A DNA stretch of 64,000 nt, taken from positions 6,696,001 through 6,760,000 of the forward strand of contig NZ_JACHDP010000001.1 of assembly GCF_014201145.1 (NCBI RefSeq), given 5' to 3'. Of the stretch, positions 58,770 through 64,000 are shown piece by piece (positions within the stretch are counted from its first letter, which is position 1; each line of letters starts with the position of its first letter). The translations under genes and the position numbers were made by a program. Source of the DNA: Micromonospora parathelypteridis. GTDB taxonomy: Bacteria > Actinomycetota > Actinomycetes > Mycobacteriales > Micromonosporaceae. A model generated the notes under the pieces. It was not told where the DNA came from. It searched no databases and worked only from the letters and a program-made list of their open reading frames with translations.

Positions 58770-60234
58770 GCGGCGGACGTCCGCGGCGCGGGTCCCCGCG
58801 ACCGCCGCCTACGCGAGCACGGCCCGGATCGACGAGTTGCGCGCCACCGAGTACCGGCACCTCGACCGCGACGGCCGCGTCTACCTCGACTACACCGGCG
58901 CCGGGGTGGCCGCGCAGGCCCAGGTCATCGCCCATCACGACCGGTTGCTCGCAGGCCTGTACAGCAACCCGCACTCGGAGAACCCCACCTCCGAGGCGGC
59001 CGGCGGGCTGGTCGAGTCGGCCCGGCGGGCGGTGCTCGACTTCTTCCGCGCCGACCCCACCGAGTACGCGGTCATCTTCACGCCCAACGCCAGTGGCGCA
59101 TGCCGGCTGGTGGGCGAGGCGTACGGCTTCGGCCGGGGCCGCCCGCTCGTGTTGACCTGGGACAACCACAACTCCGTCAACGGCATCCGGGAGTACGCCC
59201 GCGCGGCCCACTCACCGGTCCGCTACGTGCCGCCGGCCGGACCCGACCTGCGGGTGGCCGAACCCGACGTGATCACCGCGCTGACCGCGCGTGGAGGCGG
59301 GCCGGTCGGCCGCCCCTGGGCGCGTGGGTCGGGTCCTGCGGGGCTCTTCGCGTACCCGGCGCAGAGCAACTTCACCGGCGTGCAGCATCCGCTCGGGTGG
59401 GTGGACCTGGCCCAGCAGCACGGGTACGACGTACTGCTCGACGCCGCGGCCTTCGCCCCGACGAACCGGCTGGACCTGAGCGTCGTACGTCCGGATTTCG
59501 TCTGCCTGAGCTGGTACAAGCTCTTCGGCTACCCCACCGGTGTGGGGGCGCTACTCGCCCGGCGGGACGCCCTGACCCGACTGCGCCGCCCCTGGTTCGC
59601 CGGTGGCACCATCCGGGCCGTCAGCGTCCAGGGTGACTGGCACCAGCCGATGGGGGACGAGACGGGGTTCGAGGACGGCACGCTCAACTTCCTCAGCATC
59701 CCCGATGTGGAGTTCGGGCTGCGCTGGCTCGACTCGATCGGCGTGGACCTCGTTCACACCCGGGTCGGCCTGCTCACCGGCTGGCTGCTGGAGCGGCTGA
59801 CCGCGTTGCGGCACCGCAACGGCCAGCCGCTGGTCCGGGTGTACGGGCCGTCTACGGGCGACGCGCGGGGTGGCACCGTGGCGTTCAACTTCCACTATCC
59901 CGACGGCACGCTCGTCGACGAGCGGCTCGTCGCGTTCGAGTCATCGGCGGCCGGATTCGCCCTGCGGACGGGTTGCTTCTGCAATCCGGGCTCGGCCGAG
60001 GCCGCCTTCGGGATCAACCCCGGACTGCTGCGCCGTACGAACCTCGCGCACGTCGGGACGATCGACCAGCATCTCGCCGCCCTGGGGCTGCCGACCGGCG
60101 GGGCGGTACGCGTCTCCTTCGGTCTGGCGTCCACCGCGGCGGACGCGGAACGCTTCCTGGCCTTCTGCGAGTCGACCTACCTGGACCGCGACGGTCCCGC
60201 CGACGTCCGGCTGGCACCACGAATCCGCTGCTGA
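58759..60234 (+). CDS. Class V PLP enzyme, molybdenum-cofactor-sulfurase-like
   Basis: The 491-residue protein is of the NifS/MOCOS aminotransferase-V type. The PLP lysine is Lys254 in SWYKLFGYPTG and the cysteine loop is RTGCFCNPGSAE (Cys406/408). WDNHNSVNGIREYA and VIFTPNASGACRLVGEAYGF are further family blocks. In MOCOS this cysteine carries persulfide sulfur to the cofactor; here, with no molybdenum-cofactor gene nearby and coupling to the NRPS genes, it may transfer sulfur or desulfurate/aminate the product. The last step is inferred. It overlaps the adenylation gene by 11 bp. Confidence 0.88.
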   Translation: MATERRTSAARVPATAAYASTARIDELRATEYRHLDRDGRVYLDYTGAGVAAQAQVIAHHDRLLAGLYSNPHSENPTSEAAGGLVESARRAVLDFFRADPTEYAVIFTPNASGACRLVGEAYGFGRGRPLVLTWDNHNSVNGIREYARAAHSPVRYVPPAGPDLRVAEPDVITALTARGGGPVGRPWARGSGPAGLFAYPAQSNFTGVQHPLGWVDLAQQHGYDVLLDAAAFAPTNRLDLSVVRPDFVCLSWYKLFGYPTGVGALLARRDALTRLRRPWFAGGTIRAVSVQGDWHQPMGDETGFEDGTLNFLSIPDVEFGLRWLDSIGVDLVHTRVGLLTGWLLERLTALRHRNGQPLVRVYGPSTGDARGGTVAFNFHYPDGTLVDERLVAFESSAAGFALRTGCFCNPGSAEAAFGINPGLLRRTNLAHVGTIDQHLAALGLPTGGAVRVSFGLASTAADAERFLAFCESTYLDRDGPADVRLAPRIRC

Positions 60235-60246
60235 GCGCCCGGCCCG

Positions 60247-60262
60247 CCACAGCCGGCTGTGG
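60247..60262. terminator. Short perfect palindrome between convergent genes
   Basis: CCACAGCCGGCTGTGG is a 16-bp perfect palindrome in the 34-bp gap between the class V gene and the minus-strand maleylpyruvate-isomerase-like gene. It may act as a terminator hairpin or be incidental. Confidence 0.4.
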
Positions 60263-60268
60263 TGCGAG

Positions 60269-60844
60269 TCAGTCGACCGCTGCCCGCCAAACCCAGGATG
60301 TGCGTCTCGCCCGGCCGGGCAGCTCGACCCGGCCGGTCATCCACAGCAGCACGTCGGGTGCGGGGCCGTCCGGGGCTTCCGGGAAGAGCCGGCCCAGCAC
60401 CAACGTGCTCAACCGCTGCGGCGGCAGCCACGGCACGCCGAGGCCGACGGTGATGTCGTACGTGTGCAACAGGGTCTCCGCCACGCCCATCGCGGCGAAG
60501 CCGGCCGGGTCGCAGGGGCCGAAGTGCCAGGCCCGCGCGTCCGGCCCGGTGGTGTCGACCGCGGCGGCGAGCAGCCCGGCGCAGGCGTGCACCACGGTGA
60601 GCACCTGCGCCGGTTTCGCGGTGGGGGAGACCCGCAGGTCGTACGGCAGGTAGGCGTCCTGCGGGAGGCCGGTGACCTGGCCGGCGTACGCGAGCAGGTC
60701 GTGCGCGACGTGCGCCGCGGTGGTCCAGCAGCTCCAGGTCAGGGTGCCGGCGGGCACCGTCCAGTCACGCTCCCGGTGCGGGAGCAGCACCCGGGTCATC
60801 TCGTTGGCCGCCTGGAGCAGGTCGGCGCCGGTCACCGCTGTCAT
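60269..60844 (-). CDS. Maleylpyruvate isomerase N-terminal/DinB-like protein
   Basis: From ATG 60844 the 191-residue protein starts MTAVTGADLLQAANEMTRVLLPHRERDWTVPAGTLTWSCWTTAAHVAHDLLAYAGQV. It is an MDMPI/DinB-type four-helix bundle with metal-binding His residues (AAHVAHDL and a later ETLLHTYDI). In actinobacteria such proteins are mycothiol-dependent enzymes. The reaction here is unknown. It is convergent with the NRPS operon and is probably not part of it. Confidence 0.82.
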   Translation of the reverse strand: MTAVTGADLLQAANEMTRVLLPHRERDWTVPAGTLTWSCWTTAAHVAHDLLAYAGQVTGLPQDAYLPYDLRVSPTAKPAQVLTVVHACAGLLAAAVDTTGPDARAWHFGPCDPAGFAAMGVAETLLHTYDITVGLGVPWLPPQRLSTLVLGRLFPEAPDGPAPDVLLWMTGRVELPGRARRTSWVWRAAVD

Positions 60845-60889
60845 CCGTCGACCCTCACAGCACGGCCCCCTGTGGCGCAACCGGGATCG

Positions 60890-61396
60890 TCAGCCCGCCA
60901 CCGAGGGATGCGAGTCGAGGCGGGCCGTCGAACCCGCCGCCAGAGCCTGGTCGACGTGTTGGATGCCCGCGCGGACAAGGTCGCCGTACTGGTCGGCCGG
61001 CAACTGCTCGACGAGGCTCCGAGCGGTCGCCAGGTGTGCCCGGGCCAGGGTCGTGTTGCTCAGCCGTCGGTGCACGTCGGCCAGGTTCAGGTGCAGCGAC
61101 GGCAGGAAGCCCTGCACCTGAAGGGCGTGATGGTACTGCTGGGCGCGGTCGTCGGTGAGGTCGGTGACGGCGGCCAGGGCGCGTTCGTCCCACATCAGCT
61201 CGACCTCGGGGTTGTCCTGCAGGTCGGCGAGGTAGTGGGCGAGGGTGCAGCGGTGCAGCGCGTCACCGGTGGGGCCGATTTCGTCCCACAGGGCGGTGAG
61301 CAGCTCGCGGGCCTGGCCCGGTGTACCGGATTGGCCGAGCTGCACCGCTTCGATGATGCGCATCATGGTCGGGTCGGGTGTCGGCTGGTCGTCCAT
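60890..61396 (-). CDS. TPR-like helical protein of unknown function
   Basis: The 168-residue protein is mostly helical with TPR-like spacing (GQARELLTALWDEIGPTGDALHRCTLAHYLADLQ, LHLNLADVHRRLSNTTLARAHLATAR). It resembles small actinobacterial tetratricopeptide proteins. It has no signal peptide or metal motif. It precedes the maleylpyruvate-isomerase-like gene on the same strand with a 45-bp gap, so they may be co-transcribed. Confidence 0.7.
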   Translation of the reverse strand: MDDQPTPDPTMMRIIEAVQLGQSGTPGQARELLTALWDEIGPTGDALHRCTLAHYLADLQDNPEVELMWDERALAAVTDLTDDRAQQYHHALQVQGFLPSLHLNLADVHRRLSNTTLARAHLATARSLVEQLPADQYGDLVRAGIQHVDQALAAGSTARLDSHPSVAG

Positions 61397-61435
61397 GTCG
61401 CCGATGCTCGGGCCTCAACCCGGTTGAGGGTCAAC

Positions 61436-61819
61436 TCACTGCGGTGCTCCGGCGGCGGCGAGCCCGACGAGGTGTCCTTCGGGGTCGGTGAAGAAGCCGA
61501 CCACCAACGTCTCGTCGCGGTTGGGATGCGGTCCGGACACGCGGGTGCCGCCGAGACGCTCGGCCTGCTGCAGCGCCGCCTCCACATCGGGCACGCCGAC
61601 ATAGAACAGTGTCCGGTGCGGGTAACCCGTGCCACCGCCGACGCCGCCCGGGATTCCGCCGTCGTGGGGGTGGACGAACCCGTAGCTGCCTGGTGCCGAG
61701 ACCGCTTCGGCGGCGGCGTCCCCCACGTCGAACTGCCAGTCGAAGAGCTCGCTGTAGTAGGTGCGCAGCCGTTGCGGGTCGGTCCCGATGATCTCGAAGT
61801 GCACCACTGGCATCCCCAT
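61436..61819 (-). CDS. VOC-family (glyoxalase-like) protein
   Basis: From ATG 61819 the 127-residue protein has the vicinal-oxygen-chelate fold: MPVVHFEIIGTDPQRLRTYYSELFDWQF, then TLFYVGVPDVEAALQQAERLGGTRVSGP and VVGFFTDPEGHLVGLA. Possible metal ligands are His7 and the Glu in DPEGH. VOC proteins isomerise, cleave or bind aromatic compounds and antibiotics. It is divergent from an HxlR regulator with a 6-3-6 palindrome between them and is likely its target. Confidence 0.88.
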   Translation of the reverse strand: MGMPVVHFEIIGTDPQRLRTYYSELFDWQFDVGDAAAEAVSAPGSYGFVHPHDGGIPGGVGGGTGYPHRTLFYVGVPDVEAALQQAERLGGTRVSGPHPNRDETLVVGFFTDPEGHLVGLAAAGAPQ

Positions 61820-61862
61820 GGAATTCTCCCTGTCTCTGTTTGGCGAGACCGTAACGCCTATA

Positions 61863-61877
61863 GTTGTTAAAAACAAC
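61863..61877. promoter_or_regulatory. HxlR-type operator beside the VOC gene
   Basis: GTTGTT-AAA-AACAAC is a perfect inverted repeat with the same 6-3-6 geometry as the site at 18474, midway between the VOC and HxlR starts in an AT-rich stretch. It is the probable binding site of the HxlR protein at 61925. Confidence 0.75.
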
Positions 61878-61924
61878 CACGCGATAGTGTTTGGCATCCA
61901 GAGTCGAGTGGGGGAGGGTCCACC

Positions 61925-62596
61925 ATGCCGACCAGTCGTAGCTACGGCGACGCCTGCGGGATCGCCCGTGCCCTCGACGTCGTCGGGGAACGCTGGGCGC
62001 TGCTCGTCGTCCGTGAACTGTTCCTTGGGCCGCAGCGCTTCTCCGACCTGCGCCGGGCACTGCCCGGGGTCAGCTCGAACATGCTCACCGACCGGCTGCG
62101 CGAGCTGGAGAGCCACGGTGTGGTGCGCCAGCGCCGGCTGCCGCCGCCCGCGGCCTCGGTGGTGTACGACCTCACCGCGTCCGGACGCGAACTGGAGCCG
62201 ATCGTGCTGGCCCTCGGCGGCTGGGGCTTACGCGTACCCCTGCCACCGTCGCCGGCCCACCTCAGCGCGACCTCGGTGCTGCTGTTCCTGCGCGGTTCAC
62301 GGCACCCGAGTCCGCAGGCGCCGCCGGCCACCTACCGGTTCGAGCTCAACGACCAGGTGTGGACCATCCGCACCCGGGACGGCCAGGTCCACGTCGAACC
62401 CGGCGAACCAGCGGACCCCGACGCCGGCCTGCGCACCGACCCTTCGACGCTCAACTCCCTGCTCGACGGCTCCATCTCACTGGCCACCGCTCGCACCGCC
62501 GGCACGGTCGTCGTCAGCGGAGACGACGCGGCGCTGCACCGACTCCTCGAGGCGGGGGCCGGAGATCGTCGGCCTGGTGCTCAGGTCGGTGCGTAG
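61925..62596 (+). CDS. HxlR-family regulator with SCP2-like C-terminal domain
   Basis: The 223-residue protein has the HxlR winged helix (SYGDACGIARALDVVGERWALLVVRELFLGPQRFSDLRRALPGVSSNMLTDRLRELESHGVVRQR), including the N-terminal redox-type Cys11. The C-terminal half (~residues 130-215) resembles an SCP2/sterol-carrier-like domain (YRFELNDQVWTIRTRDGQVHVE). It probably regulates the divergent VOC gene in response to a small molecule. Its 3' end overlaps the convergent FAD monooxygenase by 120 bp. Confidence 0.88.
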   Translation: MPTSRSYGDACGIARALDVVGERWALLVVRELFLGPQRFSDLRRALPGVSSNMLTDRLRELESHGVVRQRRLPPPAASVVYDLTASGRELEPIVLALGGWGLRVPLPPSPAHLSATSVLLFLRGSRHPSPQAPPATYRFELNDQVWTIRTRDGQVHVEPGEPADPDAGLRTDPSTLNSLLDGSISLATARTAGTVVVSGDDAALHRLLEAGAGDRRPGAQVGA

Positions 62597-63703
62597 CCCT
62601 CGCAGCGACAGCAGTCGGGTGGCGGCGTTGCGGGTCGTAATTCCGATCCGGCTGGCGGGCACGAGGAGCGACGCGGCCCGCGCGACGTTTCGCTGCTTCG
62701 GCGCCACCAGCTTCCGGTGGGTCTGTTCGTAGCGTCGCAGCGCCTCTGCAACGTCGCCGGGTGTCGCGGCCAGCGACTCCGCGAGCGTCGCCGCGCCCGC
62801 CATCGCCAGGGTCGACCCGTCGCCGAAGAGGGACACACAGGATGCCGCGTCGCCGAGCAGCGCCACCCGTCCGGCCGACCACCTGTCCAGCCGGACCTGG
62901 CTCACCGAGTCGAAGTAGAGGTCGTCGCTTGCGTGCACCCACTGAAGAAGCTCGGGTGTCCGCCAGCCGCCGCCGGAGTAGGCAGCCGCGAGTGTGCGCT
63001 TGTGCTCGGCGGTGTCGCGGTGGTCGAAGCCGAGCGCCGGCGGGCCACGGAAGATGAACGCGGCACTCGAATCCCCGCGGTTCGGGTGCAGCGCGAGAGC
63101 GCGGCCGGGCGCGTTGTGCATCAGCACCTCGTGCGGCGCGAGGTCGAGGCCGTCGACGGGCAGGGTCGCGATCCAGACGCCCATGTGCCGCACGAACCGG
63201 CCCTCGTCCCCGAAGACGAGCCGGCGCGTCCGCGAGTGCAGGCCATCGGCGCCGACGACCAGGTCGAAGCGGCGCGGCGCGGCCTGCTCGAACGTGACGT
63301 CGACGCCGCCCTCGTCCTGCGCGAGTGTGGCGATCGAGTCGGAGAAGAGGTACTCGGCCTCATCACGGGCCGCCTCGTGGAGGATCGTCGCGAGGTCGAA
63401 GCGGGGCAGCTCCACCTCGCCGCGCGTCTGACCCAGCCGCATGCCACCGACCCGGCGACCGCTGTCGTCCACGAAGGTCAGGGTGGTCACGTCGGTCGCC
63501 GCAGCGCGGAGCCTCGGCATGATGCCCATCGCCTCGGCGACTCCGACGGCGGGCCCGCGCACGTCGACGGGGCTGCCGCTGGAGCGCAGGCCCTGCGCCT
63601 GCTCGACGACGGTGGGCCGGAATCCGTGGCGGGCCAACCAGTAGGCAAGGGTGGGGCCGGCGACGCCGGCCCCGGAGATCAGCACGGTCTTCATGCTCGT
63701 CAT
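62477..63703 (-). CDS. FAD-dependent monooxygenase (PHBH/TetX-like)
   Basis: The 408-residue flavoprotein has TVLISGAGVAGPTLAYWLARHGF (FAD dinucleotide motif), LVVGADGLHSRTR (DG motif) and VALLGDAASCVSLFGDGSTLAMAGAATLAESLA (GD motif), the set for aromatic hydroxylases and related TetX/Rox enzymes. ATG 63703 or 63694 can start it. It is divergent from a TetR gene with a CTGCAC/GTGCAG operator between. It could hydroxylate an aromatic compound or antibiotic. The tail overlaps the HxlR gene end. Confidence 0.9.
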   Translation of the reverse strand: MTSMKTVLISGAGVAGPTLAYWLARHGFRPTVVEQAQGLRSSGSPVDVRGPAVGVAEAMGIMPRLRAAATDVTTLTFVDDSGRRVGGMRLGQTRGEVELPRFDLATILHEAARDEAEYLFSDSIATLAQDEGGVDVTFEQAAPRRFDLVVGADGLHSRTRRLVFGDEGRFVRHMGVWIATLPVDGLDLAPHEVLMHNAPGRALALHPNRGDSSAAFIFRGPPALGFDHRDTAEHKRTLAAAYSGGGWRTPELLQWVHASDDLYFDSVSQVRLDRWSAGRVALLGDAASCVSLFGDGSTLAMAGAATLAESLAATPGDVAEALRRYEQTHRKLVAPKQRNVARAASLLVPASRIGITTRNAATRLLSLRGLRTDLSTRPTISGPRLEESVQRRVVSADDDRAGGASGGQ

Positions 63704-63716
63704 GCCAGGAGGATAT

Positions 63717-63731
63717 CTGCACTCAGTGCAG
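63717..63731. promoter_or_regulatory. TetR operator between FAD monooxygenase and tetR
   Basis: CTGCAC-TCA-GTGCAG is a perfect inverted repeat 14 bp upstream of the monooxygenase start and about 36-62 bp before the divergent tetR start, so it can control both. Confidence 0.75.
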
Positions 63732-63778
63732 TATTACAATCAGTGCCGCTACGCGCTGGGTGCATTATGCTGCTGACC

Positions 63779-64000
63779 ATGGCGGAATCCTCCCTGCGCG
63801 AGCGCAAACGCGAACGGACCCGGCAGGCCATCGTCGACGCCGCGGTCGACCTCTTCGAGCGCCACGGCTACGAAGGCACGAAGATCGCCGACATCGCCGA
63901 AGCGGCGGAGATCGGCACTCGGACGTTCTTCAGCTACTTCGCCAGCAAAGAGGAACTGCTCTTTCCCGAAAGCGACGCGCGCGTCGCCGCGGCGGTCTCG
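63779..64000 (+). CDS. TetR-family regulator, 5' fragment
   Basis: The frame from ATG 63779 (or in-frame ATG 63767) is open to the window end and gives 74 residues. They start MAESSLRERKRERTRQAIVDAAVDLFERHGYEGTKIADIAEAAEIGTRTFFSYFASKEEL, the complete TetR helix-turn-helix. The ligand-binding domain lies beyond the window. It is the likely repressor of the divergent FAD monooxygenase. Confidence 0.88.
   Translation, partial: MAESSLRERKRERTRQAIVDAAVDLFERHGYEGTKIADIAEAAEIGTRTFFSYFASKEELLFPESDARVAAAVS

Noticed and set aside
1..64000. tRNA, rRNA, transposase or phage genes
   Set aside because: No cloverleaf with a CCA-like acceptor, no rRNA-like sequence and no DDE or integrase motif were recognised by eye. 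A tRNAscan run could still find something I missed.

Overview
The window is very GC-rich DNA with GTG starts, ATGA/GTGA gene overlaps and strong GGAGG ribosome sites. Several genes point to a filamentous actinobacterium: rbpA, a separate lnt and polyprenol-phosphate-mannose synthase pair, a mycothiol-dependent maleylpyruvate isomerase-type protein, secreted chitinase and beta-1,3-glucanase, and many TetR/HxlR/MFS genes. The gene set and base use look like Micromonosporaceae (Micromonospora or a close relative). That assignment is inferred from content, not from an alignment.

Layout. 1-8.9 kb holds housekeeping and small accessory genes: the end of a diacylglycerol kinase, an EamA exporter, a VapBC-like pair, a HAD phosphatase, a HelY-type helicase, an MHYT protein and two secreted proteins. 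8.9-13.1 kb carries a secreted GH81 beta-1,3-glucanase under a LacI-type palindrome. 13.2-22.8 kb is a series of regulator/target pairs: TetR with SDR and PEP-mutase-like, HxlR-peroxiredoxin fusion with MFS, and LysR with EamA and MFS. 22.8-31.2 kb has a GH18 chitinase, an M24 peptidase/acyl-CoA dehydrogenase pair, an Lrp regulator, small stress genes, a polysaccharide deacetylase and an oxidoreductase interrupted by TGA.

31.2-39.6 kb is a coherent lysine aminomutase locus: kamA faces away from an operon of kdd, an amidohydrolase, kamD, kamE, kal and a GlmL/MutL-type reactivase. It encodes most of the lysine -> beta-lysine -> 3,5-diaminohexanoate -> crotonyl-CoA route. The cleavage enzyme Kce is not present, and an amidohydrolase sits where it might be expected. 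40-43.6 kb has lnt, the mannosyltransferase, fxsA and rbpA (with a sigma-R-like promoter).

45-49.4 kb is a TetR-controlled unit (GPH-type transporter, TetR, flavin monooxygenase, SDR) with two matching operators. 50.9-60.2 kb is a compact specialised-metabolite cluster: exporter; leader region with two tiny ORFs and a hairpin; stand-alone condensation protein; second exporter; second condensation-like protein; carrier protein; P450; stand-alone adenylation enzyme with a histidine-like pocket; and a molybdenum-cofactor-sulfurase-like PLP enzyme. I infer that histidine is loaded on the carrier protein and oxidised there, in the manner of NikP1/NikQ, then processed further. Ten-bp-phased CGAAC repeats precede both the first exporter and the leader region. 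60.3-64 kb returns to small enzymes, an HxlR regulator and a FAD monooxygenase with a divergent TetR gene cut by the window end.

No tRNA, rRNA, transposase, phage gene or CRISPR array was recognised.
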